Notes under the pieces: model-generated
What the model saw: the letters and a program-made list of their open reading frames with translations, nothing else
Database searches by the model: none
Told to the model about the DNA's origin: nothing
Translations under genes and position numbers: made by a program
In this document: piece after piece, positions 1-8,071 of the stretch
Numbering within the stretch: the stretch's first letter is position 1
Layout: every line of letters starts with the position of its first letter
Source of the DNA: JAATGA01 sp047605605
Lineage (GTDB): Bacteria > Pseudomonadota > Alphaproteobacteria > Rhodobacterales > Rhodobacteraceae
Reading direction: 5' to 3'
NCBI GenBank assembly: GCA_047605605.1
Contig: JASGFG010000061.1
Span: forward strand, 1 to 23,756
DNA length: 23,756 bases

Positions 1-866
1 CCGATCAGGCCGAAGATGCCGGTGATCTGCCCCGCATAGACCGAGAACGAGGTGTTGCGCACCATCCGCCCCATCGACAGGTTCTGCACGCTCAGCACCC
101 TTGCCCCATAGGGGCGGGCGGCGCGGGCGCCCTTTTGATAGATTTCTTCGGTCAGCGTCCGGCCGACCATATGGCCGATGATCCGGTCGCGATCAAAGGC
201 CGCCGCCGCGTCGGTGACGACATGCTGGCCGTCGCGCAGGATGGTGATGCGGTCGGAAATCGCCAGCGCCTCCTCCAGCGCGTGAGAGATGAAGATGATC
301 GACACGCCATCGGATTTCAGCCGGTCCACAAGGCCGAAGAAATGGTGCTTTTCCTCGGGCGTCAGGGTGGCGGTCGGCTCGTCAAAGATGATGACGCGCG
401 CCTTGTGGTGGACGGCGCGGGCAATTTCCACCATCTGCTTCTGCGCGGCGCCCAGCTGGCTGACGAACATCGTCGGATCGACGTTGAAGTTCAGCGATTG
501 CAGGAACTGCTGGGCCGAGATGTAGATGCCGCGCAGCCGGTTCAGAAAGCCTTCGTTGCCCAGATAGATGTTCTGCGCCACCGTCAGCGACGGCACCAGC
601 GAGGTTTCCTGAAACACCATCGCAATGCCGTTGTGCAGCGCATCGGCGGGCTTGGAAAAGGCCAGCTTTTCCCCCTTGAACAGCACCTCGCCCTCGGTCG
701 GGGCATGGACGCCGGCGATGATCTTGGTCAGCGTCGACTTGCCCGCGCCGTTCTCGCCCAGTAGCGCGTGGATCTCACCCGGCATCAGGGTGAAATTCAC
801 GTTGCGCAGCGCCGGAACGCCATGAAACTCCTTGGTGACGTTGCGCAGTTCGATGATCGGTTCCAT
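1..866 (-). CDS. Sugar-type ABC transporter ATP-binding protein (RbsA/MglA family), 3' end outside window
   Basis: Energises the importer encoded by the upstream genes of this operon; acts at the cytoplasmic face of the inner membrane. Reading the minus strand from the ATG at 866 gives 288 codons with no stop before the window edge. Family members have about 500 residues with two fused ATPase domains, so only the first domain and the beginning of the second are present. Visible motifs are Walker A (GENGAGKST), a Q-loop (VFQETSLVPS), the signature variant LGAAQKQMVEIARA, Walker B (VIIFDEPTATLT) and the H-loop (IIFISHALEEA). The LG-A-Q signature in place of LSGGQ is usual for RbsA/MglA proteins. 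The start overlaps the upstream stop as TGATG, and an AGGGGG ribosome binding site lies inside the end of the upstream gene, so translation is probably coupled. The substrate cannot be read from the ATPase. Confidence 0.93.
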   Translation of the reverse strand, partial: MEPIIELRNVTKEFHGVPALRNVNFTLMPGEIHALLGENGAGKSTLTKIIAGVHAPTEGEVLFKGEKLAFSKPADALHNGIAMVFQETSLVPSLTVAQNIYLGNEGFLNRLRGIYISAQQFLQSLNFNVDPTMFVSQLGAAQKQMVEIARAVHHKARVIIFDEPTATLTPEEKHHFFGLVDRLKSDGVSIIFISHALEEALAISDRITILRDGQHVVTDAAAAFDRDRIIGHMVGRTLTEEIYQKGARAARPYGARVLSVQNLSMGRMVRNTSFSVYAGQITGIFGLI

Positions 867-1918
867 CAGCGCGTCCCCCTGCCCAGATCCAGCCGCAGCA
901 CCTCGTCCCCGCCCTTTGCGGCGACCCACAGCACGCCCTCGCGTTCCAGAACCGAGGTCACGCCATGCCGCCGCCCGCCCGCGCGGCTGTGCAGGCTTTG
1001 CACCGGCACGAAATCGGGGCTGAGTTCGACGACCAGCCCGCAGGACCGGCTGGGGGCCCAGGGTTTCAGGATGCCCATCTGCTTCAATGCTCCGCCCTGC
1101 ATCGGCTCGCGGAAGGAATGGCCCGACCGCAGGGCGGGGGCGATCCAGAACTCGGGCGCGACCTCGGCCATCATCGCGCGGCGATAGGCAGGCTCGCGCA
1201 GCACCAGTTCCAGCAGCGGCCCGCGGGGTGCGAACAGCGCCAGCCACGCGCCGCCGCGGGATGCGGGGGCAAGCCCCGCAGGATAGCCCGGCAGGTCGTC
1301 CAGAAGGACGGTGATCCTGCCCGCCGCATCCAGCCGGATCAGCCGCTTGGCCCAGGCCTCGGACACCACCAGCCCGGCGGGGGTGGGCAGCAGGCCAAAG
1401 GGAAAGGCCAGCCTGTCGGCCACGACCTTTGCCCCCTGCCCGGCCGGATCGTATCGCAACACCCGCCCCGTGCGGCGCATTTCCAGAAAATCGCGCGACC
1501 ACTGCGCAAAGGGATTGGCGGTGGACCCGATGGCGATCCACAGCACCCCCTCGCCGTCAAAGGCCAGCGCCGTCACGCAGGACAGCCCCGCCAGCGCCGC
1601 GGGCACCGCGCCGTCGATGGCGATGCCCCGCCCTTCGGCCGCGATGGCCAGCCGTCCGGCGGGCGAGGCGGCCATGGCCGTGATCTCGCCGCCCGCATCG
1701 GCCACGGGGCCGGTTTCCGACATGACGCGGCTACCTTCGGCCCAGAGCACGCGCCCGTCCTGCGCGACCAGCGCGCAGGGCGCGGATGCCGCGATCCCTT
1801 CGGCCGCATCCTCCAGCCGGTTGTTCGGCTTCAGCGCGCCGTCCAGCGGCGGCACGGTCAATGCCGCGCTTCCCCGGCCCAGCAGACGGTCGGACAGGTT
1901 CCTGAACGCGGCGATCAT
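866..1918 (-). CDS. Stand-alone SMP-30/strictosidine-synthase-like beta-propeller protein (degenerate paralogue)
   Basis: A 350-residue protein of the strictosidine synthase/SMP-30 superfamily with no visible signal peptide, so probably cytoplasmic. The start at 1918 is chosen because its ATGA overlaps the stop of the permease-propeller gene by four bases, with a GGGGGAAAAGG ribosome binding site just upstream. It aligns by eye with the propeller half of that gene: both carry DLPGYP/RLPGYP blades and an arginine-rich segment (EPAYRRAMM here, MPAFRRRM there). Positions that resemble the metal or active-site residues of the superfamily are altered here: FPNG of the fused copy is FPFG (about 172-175) and YPDNI is YPAGL (about 212-216). 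The protein may therefore bind or sense the transported compound or stabilise the complex instead of catalysing hydrolysis. That role is inference. The fold assignment is fairly secure, but no substrate can be named. Confidence 0.8.
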   Translation of the reverse strand: MIAAFRNLSDRLLGRGSAALTVPPLDGALKPNNRLEDAAEGIAASAPCALVAQDGRVLWAEGSRVMSETGPVADAGGEITAMAASPAGRLAIAAEGRGIAIDGAVPAALAGLSCVTALAFDGEGVLWIAIGSTANPFAQWSRDFLEMRRTGRVLRYDPAGQGAKVVADRLAFPFGLLPTPAGLVVSEAWAKRLIRLDAAGRITVLLDDLPGYPAGLAPASRGGAWLALFAPRGPLLELVLREPAYRRAMMAEVAPEFWIAPALRSGHSFREPMQGGALKQMGILKPWAPSRSCGLVVELSPDFVPVQSLHSRAGGRRHGVTSVLEREGVLWVAAKGGDEVLRLDLGRGTR

Positions 1919-4035
1919 GGCCTTTTCCCCCAGTAGTCCGACCAGCCCGACCAGTTCGGGTCGGCACCGGGCAGGCGGATGCGCCCGATGCGGTTGTTGG
2001 TGATGCCCCCCAGATAGAGCCAGCCCTTGTGTTCGCGCATCGAGGTGATCATCGGATGGTTCTTGGCCCCCTGATCCCACAGCGATTCCAGCACCTCGCC
2101 CGCATCGTTGAACCGGATGACGCAGCCGATGTTCAGGTTCGGGTAAAGCCACTGGTCGGGCGCGATGCGGCGCGACATGCGGCGGCGGAAGGCGGGCATC
2201 CGCAGCGCCACGTCCAGAGCCGGCGACCGCATCCCCATGATCGCGCACCAATAGCTGCCGTCAGAGGCGCGGTTGATGTTGTCGGGGTATCCCGGCAGGC
2301 GGTCCACCACCACCTCGACCTTGCCCGCCCTGGGGCCGCTGATCCACAGCCGGTTGATCCGGCAGGCCCAGCTTTCGGCGAACAGCACCGACTGCCCGTC
2401 GCGCGCCGTGCAGACCCCGTTCGGAAAGATCAGCCTGCGCACCGCCGTATGCGTCTTGCCGGTGGCCGGGTCGTGGCAGATGATCCGCCCGTTCCCCCGG
2501 CTTTCCAGCGCATCGACCGGCCAGTCGTGCATCTCGTATCGCACGGTCGCCTCGGAGAAATAGACCTTGCCATCGGGGGCGATGTCGCAATCGTCGGCCA
2601 GCCGCAGGCGGCTGTCATCCACCACCGACAGGGGCGAGCGGTTGGTTTCATCCGTCATCCGCGACACCGCGCCCTGCGGCGAGATCCGGTAAAGCCCCAT
2701 CCCGCCCACGCAGACCACCAGATTGCGGTCACGATCCCAGCTCATCCCCAGCGGAGAGCCACCGATATGGGCGAAAACCTCGTGCCGGGTGTAATCGGGC
2801 GGAAAGAACCGCACGATGTCGCCGTGGCGGGTGCCGCAATACAGGTTGTCGTCTTCGTCGAGGATCACATCCTCGGGGCTTTCCACCGCGCCCAGACCGA
2901 TGATCTCGACCTCGGCCAGCCGGTCGTTCAGGGCGAAGGCCCCCTCGTCCGTGCTGCGCGGTTGCGGCAGTTCGATCAGCGTGGGCGAGACATAGACCTT
3001 GTTCAGCAGCTTGTCCCGGTTCTTCAGCCAGCGCACATCGACGAAGACCGCGAACAGCAGCGTCAGCCCCAGCACCATCGGACCGGAGCCCGAGTTCAGC
3101 CCCAGCCGCAGCACGCCGTTCGTCATCACCAGAACGATGACCGACCCGATCAGCGCCTTGACCACCGACCCGCGCCCGCCGCCCAGAGAGTTGCCGCCCA
3201 GGACCGCGGCGGTCAGGGCCATGATCTCCATCCCCATGCCGGTGTCGGACCCCGCGCCCGACAGACGTGCCGCATAAAGCACACCGGCCAGACCGCAGAG
3301 CATCCCCGAAATCGTATAGGCCGAACAGACGATGCCCTTGACCGGCAGGCCGATGTTGTGCGCCGACCGGCGCGACCCGCCGATAGCCATCGCCCGCCAG
3401 CCGGGCCGCGACCGGGTGATCAGTATATGCCCGATCCCCGCCACGACGATCAGCAGAAAGAACGAAAACGGCAGGCCCAGCACGTTACCCATGCCGATCA
3501 GATCCCAGGCGGCGTCCGAGAAAAAGCTCATCGACATGGCCTGCGCGTATTTCAGCAGCAGCATGTCGACGATGGCCCGCACGATGATCAGCGTGACCAG
3601 CGTGGTCAGGAATGCGCGCAGCCGCAGGTATCCGATCAGCAGCCCGTTCACCAGCCCGACCCCGCCGCAGACCAGCACCGTGGCCGGGATCGCCGCCCAG
3701 ACCGGCCAGCCCGCCAGGTTCAGAAGCGCCAGCGCGGTAAAGTTCCCGAGCGCAAAGTTCGACCCCACCGAAAGGTCGATGCCGCCCACGATGATCACCG
3801 TCATCATCGCCAGGCAGATCAGCGCGAATTCCCCCAGCTGCCGGGCGGTCATCGACAGGTTCCCGGCGGAAAAGAAGTTCGGCAGCAGCGTGCCAAAGAC
3901 CGCGATCACCGCCACCAGCACAAGAAAGGGGATGGCATTGTCGATCCACTTCTTCGACAGGATCTCGCCGATGACGTGATCCGGGATGAAGCGGTATCTC
4001 AACTTTGCAAGGGTGCCTGCCTGCGCCACGGTCAT
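1915..4035 (-). CDS. ABC transporter permease (RbsC-like) fused to a C-terminal SMP-30/strictosidine-synthase-like beta-propeller
   Basis: A 706-residue fusion. Residues about 30-340 form a BPD_transp_2 permease like RbsC/XylH, with many hydrophobic segments, the GGIDLSVGS motif (84-92) and the coupling-loop region AIGGSRRSAHNIGLPV. After a linker (about 345-375), residues 376-706 form a strictosidine-synthase/SMP-30-like propeller: ESPEDV (385-390), LADDCDIAPDGKVYF (479-493), LIFPNG (535-540), RLPGYPDNI (579-587). Ordinary RbsC-type permeases have about 320-350 residues and no such domain. RbsC-family C-termini face the cytoplasm, so the propeller should sit at the inner membrane face beside the ATPase. 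If it is a lactonase-like hydrolase it could act on the substrate as it enters; this is inference. It follows the binding-protein gene after 60 bases holding a strong hairpin. It continues in one frame across the junction, so the fusion is not a frameshift artefact. Confidence 0.93.
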   Translation of the reverse strand: MTVAQAGTLAKLRYRFIPDHVIGEILSKKWIDNAIPFLVLVAVIAVFGTLLPNFFSAGNLSMTARQLGEFALICLAMMTVIIVGGIDLSVGSNFALGNFTALALLNLAGWPVWAAIPATVLVCGGVGLVNGLLIGYLRLRAFLTTLVTLIIVRAIVDMLLLKYAQAMSMSFFSDAAWDLIGMGNVLGLPFSFFLLIVVAGIGHILITRSRPGWRAMAIGGSRRSAHNIGLPVKGIVCSAYTISGMLCGLAGVLYAARLSGAGSDTGMGMEIMALTAAVLGGNSLGGGRGSVVKALIGSVIVLVMTNGVLRLGLNSGSGPMVLGLTLLFAVFVDVRWLKNRDKLLNKVYVSPTLIELPQPRSTDEGAFALNDRLAEVEIIGLGAVESPEDVILDEDDNLYCGTRHGDIVRFFPPDYTRHEVFAHIGGSPLGMSWDRDRNLVVCVGGMGLYRISPQGAVSRMTDETNRSPLSVVDDSRLRLADDCDIAPDGKVYFSEATVRYEMHDWPVDALESRGNGRIICHDPATGKTHTAVRRLIFPNGVCTARDGQSVLFAESWACRINRLWISGPRAGKVEVVVDRLPGYPDNINRASDGSYWCAIMGMRSPALDVALRMPAFRRRMSRRIAPDQWLYPNLNIGCVIRFNDAGEVLESLWDQGAKNHPMITSMREHKGWLYLGGITNNRIGRIRLPGADPNWSGWSDYWGKRP

Positions 4036-4058
4036 TCTCTTTCCGGAAGGGGTCGGTG

Positions 4059-4084
4059 CGGCGCGCCCCGGCCGGGGCGCGCCG
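4059..4084. repeat. 26-bp perfect GC palindrome between binding-protein and permease-propeller genes
   Basis: The two 13-base halves (4059-4071 and 4072-4084) are exact reverse complements. In RNA this gives an 11-bp stem with a GGCC loop, directly after the stop of the binding-protein gene (4096). There is no T-run, so a full terminator is unlikely. In binding-protein ABC operons, hairpins at this place commonly protect the upstream message or cause partial termination, giving more binding protein than membrane subunit. That role is inferred from position. Confidence 0.7.
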
Positions 4085-4095
4085 TTCTGATGCGC

Positions 4096-5118
4096 TCAGC
4101 GCAGGATCTTGGCGTAATCCTCGGGGTTGAAGCAGGTGCCGTCCTTGACATCTTCCTTGGTCATGAACCTGTAGGGCGAATAGATCTGCGTCTTGATCGC
4201 GCCCCCGCCCTGCTTGTTCTGAAGTGCGACCATGATCGCGGTCCAGGCATCGCGGCCCATGCCCACGGCATCATAATTGTAGACCGCGCTGAAGGTGCCG
4301 TCCTTCAGCATGTCGCACATCGACTGCGCCCCGCCGCCCGAGGTGATGAAGAACACCTTGTCCGACAGGCCCGCCTGCTTGATCGCGGCGCCGGTGCCGA
4401 CGCCCTGGCCGTCCCACACGTCGATCACCGCGCAGATGTCGGGGTGCTGTTGCAGCACGGTTTCCGTGATCGCCCGCGCCTTGGACGCATCCCAGTCCGC
4501 CGCCTGGCTGGAGACGACCTGGATCTCGGGGTGTTCGGCAAAGACCTTGTTGATGCCCTGCACCTGATAGAAGCTGACGCCGCCGGTCAGGACGCCCTGC
4601 ACGATGGAAACCTTGTGCGAGGTATTGGTGTCCTTGCCGCATTTCTCGATCACCTTGTTGGCGATCTGTTCGCCCATGCCGATGAAATCGGGGGCGACGA
4701 CGGCATCGGTCTGCACCGCGCCGGCCATGTTCAGCTGCACCACGACGATCCCGGCCGCATTGGCCTGTTTCATCAGGCGCGCCAGCGACTGCATGTCGGG
4801 GTTCTGGGTCACGATCACGTCGGGATGTTCGGCCAGAAGCGCGGTGAAGCCCTGCGCCATCGCATCGGTGTTCCAGTTCGGGTCCTGCGAGGAGAACTCC
4901 ATCCCGTAGACCTGCGACTGCTGCTTGACCACGCCGCCCCAGGCCTGCGCCAGATCGAAACCGATGGAAATCGGCAGATAGGCGATCTTCTTGCCCTTCA
5001 GGCTTTCCAGCGCAGGATCGCGAAAGGGGTCGTTCATTTCCTGCGCATGGGCAAGGCCGCCCAGCACCAGCGTCGCGGCGGTGGCAAGGCCAAGGCCGAT
5101 CTTCGCAAAAGCCTTCAT
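4096..5118 (-). CDS. Periplasmic substrate-binding protein of sugar-type ABC transporter (Peripla_BP_4, RbsB-like)
   Basis: A 340-residue secreted solute receptor for the importer. The N-terminus is a clear Sec signal peptide (KAFAKIGLGLATAATLVLGG, then LAHA) with likely cleavage after A25. The mature part follows the cluster B pattern: IAYLPISIGFDLAQAWGGVV near the start, HPDVIVTQNPD at 98-108, DICAVIDVWDGQGVGTGAA at 227-245, and GGGAQSMCDMLKDGTFSAVYNYD at 261-283. Four cysteines remain in the mature chain (160, 229, 268, 329), enough for two periplasmic disulfides, which is more than RbsB has. The ATG has a good AGGGAGGA ribosome binding site six bases upstream. It lies 44 bases after the first permease. 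Its ligand pocket cannot be assigned to a known sugar from sequence alone. Confidence 0.93.
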   Translation of the reverse strand: MKAFAKIGLGLATAATLVLGGLAHAQEMNDPFRDPALESLKGKKIAYLPISIGFDLAQAWGGVVKQQSQVYGMEFSSQDPNWNTDAMAQGFTALLAEHPDVIVTQNPDMQSLARLMKQANAAGIVVVQLNMAGAVQTDAVVAPDFIGMGEQIANKVIEKCGKDTNTSHKVSIVQGVLTGGVSFYQVQGINKVFAEHPEIQVVSSQAADWDASKARAITETVLQQHPDICAVIDVWDGQGVGTGAAIKQAGLSDKVFFITSGGGAQSMCDMLKDGTFSAVYNYDAVGMGRDAWTAIMVALQNKQGGGAIKTQIYSPYRFMTKEDVKDGTCFNPEDYAKILR

Positions 5119-5162
5119 TTTGTCCTCCCTGACAAATTCGGATTGGGTCTTGGGGCCGGCGC

Positions 5163-6149
5163 TCAGATGTCGCCCTGCTGGCCCGTCTGTTCGTCCCTTG
5201 GGTTCAGGATGCTGTCGGCGACGATGGCCAGAAGCAGGATCAGGCTCTTGATCACGTTCTGGACCGTGTACTGGATGTCCATGATCGTCATGCCGTTCAT
5301 CAGCACCCCGATCAGCAGGGTGCCGACGATCACGTTCCGGACGTTGCCGCGCCCGCCCGACAGGCCGACGCCGCCCAACACGACAACCAGGATCACGTCA
5401 TAGATCATGTTGGAGTTGACGACGCGGGTGTTCATCGCCGCGACCGAGGTGGCGGTGATCAGCCCGGCAAGGAACGAGATCCCGCCCGACATAACATATT
5501 GCAGCACCAGCATCGGGCGCACCGGAATGGCGCTGATCCGGGCGGCGGCGGCATTGTCGCCGATGGCAAAGATGAACCGGCCCGGTTTCGTGAACTTCAG
5601 GAAGGCCCAGATCGCCGCCGCCACGACCAGCGCCACGATGACCGGCATCGGAATGCCCAGGAAATACCCCTGCCCGACCGATTTGATCCAGCCGATGTCG
5701 TTCGGCATGTAGACTACATCCGTCCCGGTGATCAGCCGCGACCGGCCAAAGCCATAGATGAAGGTCGCCATGGCCAGCGTCGCGAACAGCGGCGGGATTT
5801 CGGCATAGGCGATCAGGATGCCGCTGATCAGGCTCATCAACAGGGCAAAGCCCAGGCCCAGCACCAGCGCCGTGCCAAGCGGCGTGCCGGTCCCCGCCAG
5901 TTGCAGCGCCCATGCGACCGAAATCGCCATGGTCGCCACCATCGACAGGTCGATCCCCCGGCCCAGCACCACGACCAGCATTCCGACGCCCAGTATCCCC
6001 AGCACCGCGACGCTGCGCAAAAGCGACAGCATGTTCGCTGCCGACAGGAAATTCGGCAGGATCACCGCAAAGACCGCGAACAGCAGGATCGTCAGCACAA
6101 AGACGATCCGTTCCTGGTTCAGATGCCGCAGCAGATGTCTGGTTGTCAT
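5163..6149 (-). CDS. ABC transporter permease (RbsC-like, BPD_transp_2)
   Basis: A 328-residue inner-membrane permease and the first gene of the importer operon. It carries the family's GRGIDLSMVA motif (64-73), the cytoplasmic loop AIGDNAAAARISAIPVRPM, and about ten hydrophobic segments. The ATG at 6149 is preceded by a very strong AGGAGGGG ribosome binding site. It is a separate paralogue of the permease half of the fusion gene, so the transporter pore is probably a heterodimer in which only one subunit carries a propeller. Downstream, 44 bases separate it from the binding-protein gene. Upstream lies a 193-base regulatory region. Confidence 0.93.
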   Translation of the reverse strand: MTTRHLLRHLNQERIVFVLTILLFAVFAVILPNFLSAANMLSLLRSVAVLGILGVGMLVVVLGRGIDLSMVATMAISVAWALQLAGTGTPLGTALVLGLGFALLMSLISGILIAYAEIPPLFATLAMATFIYGFGRSRLITGTDVVYMPNDIGWIKSVGQGYFLGIPMPVIVALVVAAAIWAFLKFTKPGRFIFAIGDNAAAARISAIPVRPMLVLQYVMSGGISFLAGLITATSVAAMNTRVVNSNMIYDVILVVVLGGVGLSGGRGNVRNVIVGTLLIGVLMNGMTIMDIQYTVQNVIKSLILLLAIVADSILNPRDEQTGQQGDI

Positions 6150-6342
6150 GATCCCCTCCTGCCTCCATGGCGACCATGAAACCGGCGGCTTTCCTCCAAA
6201 GCCTGGGCCGGTCTGGTTCGCGCTTCGGGCACGTTGCCCTGGGTGTTCAGGGGCCTTCGCGAAGGGACGTTAGCAACGAACCATATCACGCGAAATTATA
6301 ATTTCTATATCCATACCATTGCGGAAAGTTATACCCGCAGGC
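6150..6342 (-). promoter_or_regulatory. Promoter/operator region of the ABC importer operon
   Basis: This 193-base gap between the LysR gene and the operon is the most AT-rich DNA in the left part. A perfect 14-bp palindrome GAAATTATAATTTC (6292-6305) contains a consensus TATAAT read on the minus strand (6300-6295). No convincing -35 box lies 16-18 bases upstream, as is usual for promoters that need an activator. A second perfect 12-bp palindrome, CCTTCGCGAAGG, lies at 6254-6265 in the expected leader. The predicted leader is about 140 bases. The adjacent LysR protein is the obvious candidate regulator, but this is inferred from position only. Confidence 0.5.
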
Positions 6343-7299
6343 TTACTCATCGCCCTCGACCGTGATCCGCGCGCCGGCCCACCGGCCAGTTCTGGCAAGG
6401 TCGACCAGCGTTTCGCGTGCCAGCATCTGGATGGCGGCAACCGCATTGCTCATCGGACGCTCGATCGAATGGGCCAGATGGACCGAGCGCAGGATGGCAG
6501 GCTCGCCGATCTTCCAGCTTCGCAGGGCACCGGCATCGACCTCGCGCGAGATGGCGTTTTCGGGCAGGATCGAATAGCCAAAGCCGGTGCGGACCAGTTC
6601 CTTGATATTTCCATAGGAATCCACGTCGATGACCGTGTTCAGGTCCAGCGCCGCGGCAAGGGCGTGCCGCGCCAGAAGCTCGCGCAGCCCGTGGTTCGCG
6701 CCCGGCAGGATCAGCGGCAGGTGCTGGATCCAGCCATAGGGCATCGTCTGGCCCGAAGGCGGCAGGTCGGGGCGGGCGGCATCTTCGGCGGGTCCGAAGA
6801 AACGCAACTCCTCCTCCAGCAGGCGGATGGTGACGATGCCATGGTCCGATACATCGCGATAAAGCACCGCAAGGTCGATCCGCGCATCGCGCATCCATTC
6901 CAGAACAAAGCCGCTCATCGCTTCGGCGATGCGCAGCTTGATCTTGGGGTATCGCAGATGCGCCGCCCTGATCAGCGGCACGGACAGGATCTCTCCTATC
7001 GTTCCGGGCAGGCCCAGCCGCACCTCGCCCGCCGGGTCATTTTCATGGCCGCGGATCTCCTCCTCGGCGACGGCGAACTGGTCCAGAATGATGCGGGCAT
7101 TGCGCAGGAGGATGGCGCCCGCCTCGGTCGGAACGACACCCTTTGGGCTGCGGAACAGCAACTGGGTGCCAAGATCCGCCTCCATGTTGCGGACATGCAG
7201 CGACAGCGCGGGCTGTGCGATATGCAGCAAGGCCGCGGCGCGCGAGAAGGATCCCTGCTCGACGATGGCGACGAAATAGCGAAGCTGGCGCGCGTCCAT
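6343..7299 (-). CDS. LysR-family transcriptional regulator (Nac/Cbl-like subgroup)
   Basis: A 318-residue regulator. The N-terminal winged helix-turn-helix (about 2-60) reads MDARQLRYFVAIVEQGSFSRAA, then IAQPALSLHVRNMEADLG and PTEAG, closely resembling the Nac/Cbl nitrogen and sulfur regulators (KYFV, HIAQPALS, GVTPTEAG). A LysR substrate-binding domain follows (about 90-300). The gene is on the same strand as the ABC operon and immediately upstream of its promoter region, not divergent as is more common for LysR genes. Forty bases separate it from the methyltransferase-like gene upstream, so the two may be cotranscribed. It probably controls the importer, and possibly the PrpD-like gene, in response to a small-molecule ligand. 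The ligand is unknown. Confidence 0.92.
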   Translation of the reverse strand: MDARQLRYFVAIVEQGSFSRAAALLHIAQPALSLHVRNMEADLGTQLLFRSPKGVVPTEAGAILLRNARIILDQFAVAEEEIRGHENDPAGEVRLGLPGTIGEILSVPLIRAAHLRYPKIKLRIAEAMSGFVLEWMRDARIDLAVLYRDVSDHGIVTIRLLEEELRFFGPAEDAARPDLPPSGQTMPYGWIQHLPLILPGANHGLRELLARHALAAALDLNTVIDVDSYGNIKELVRTGFGYSILPENAISREVDAGALRSWKIGEPAILRSVHLAHSIERPMSNAVAAIQMLARETLVDLARTGRWAGARITVEGDE

Positions 7300-7339
7300 A
7301 GGATTCCGTTATGCAGGGAAAGGCCGGTATCTCTCCAGC

Positions 7340-8071
7340 CTATTCCGCGGGCCGCCGTGCGGCAAGCGTCCAGCAGATCAGCGGCTGGATCAGGATCGCC
7401 ACACCACCGCGAAACTGGATGTTCGCCCGCCATGCCCGCGCCAGCGCAGAGGCATTGTCGCGGATCGCCCCCGCCCGTGCGGGGTCATGCAGCAGCAGAA
7501 AGGCCACGAAATCCTCCAGCCCGCGAAAGCGGGTTTCCCGATCCCATCTCTGCAACTCGCGCAGTTCGGCCCGGCCCGAAGTGATCAGCCGCTCCACCGC
7601 CGCCATGGCCTGAAGACGGATCGCCCCCTCGTCGCCCACCGGGCGCATCGCCCGGAAGAAGCTGCCTGCCGGCAGAGGCTCCACCACCAGAAGCGACGCA
7701 CCGGGGCGCAGGATATCCAGCACGCGGGTCAAGGTCGTCTCCATCGCATTGGGCGGGACCATGCGCAGCGCATCGACAAGAACCGCGGCATCATGGCCAC
7801 CGTCGCCGCAGCGCCCCGCCTGTGCTGCGACACCCGGGAAATCGTCGCCCTCCGCGTCCCGCCCCCGGCACGAGGGCGATGCAAGGGCATCCCATTCGAC
7901 ACCCTCGAACCCTGCCGCCCGCAGACCCGCAGCCAAATGCTGCCCCTCGCCGCCGAATATCAGAACGCGCCGCGCCCCGGCAGACCGCAACGCTGCCGTC
8001 ACCACCTGCTGCGTATCGGCCTTGATGCTGCGCGCCCGGGCGATCCATGCGGTTGCCGGGGCCTCCTGCAT
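7340..8071 (-). CDS. Class I SAM-dependent methyltransferase-like protein
   Basis: A 243-residue protein with the order of motifs of a Rossmann methyltransferase: motif I-like RRVLIFGGEGQHLAAGLRAAG (about 34-54), then HDAAVLVDALRMVPP and LRPGASLLVVEPLPAGSFF. The C-terminal part (FRGLEDFVAFLLLHDPAR) resembles ubiE-type or type-11 methyltransferases. The motif I glycine pattern is not canonical, so activity is uncertain. The start at 8071 is chosen because homology-like sequence begins there; the ribosome binding site is weak, and a 34-codon reading frame (8175-8071) ends in a TGATG overlap with this start. It lies 40 bases upstream of the LysR gene. No pathway is evident. Confidence 0.65.
   Translation of the reverse strand: MQEAPATAWIARARSIKADTQQVVTAALRSAGARRVLIFGGEGQHLAAGLRAAGFEGVEWDALASPSCRGRDAEGDDFPGVAAQAGRCGDGGHDAAVLVDALRMVPPNAMETTLTRVLDILRPGASLLVVEPLPAGSFFRAMRPVGDEGAIRLQAMAAVERLITSGRAELRELQRWDRETRFRGLEDFVAFLLLHDPARAGAIRDNASALARAWRANIQFRGGVAILIQPLICWTLAARRPAE

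Noticed and set aside
2029..5403. Plus-strand open frame of 1124 codons
   Set aside because: It is antisense to three clear ABC importer genes and rich in His, Arg, Asp and Gln without any domain; a product of GC-rich codon bias.
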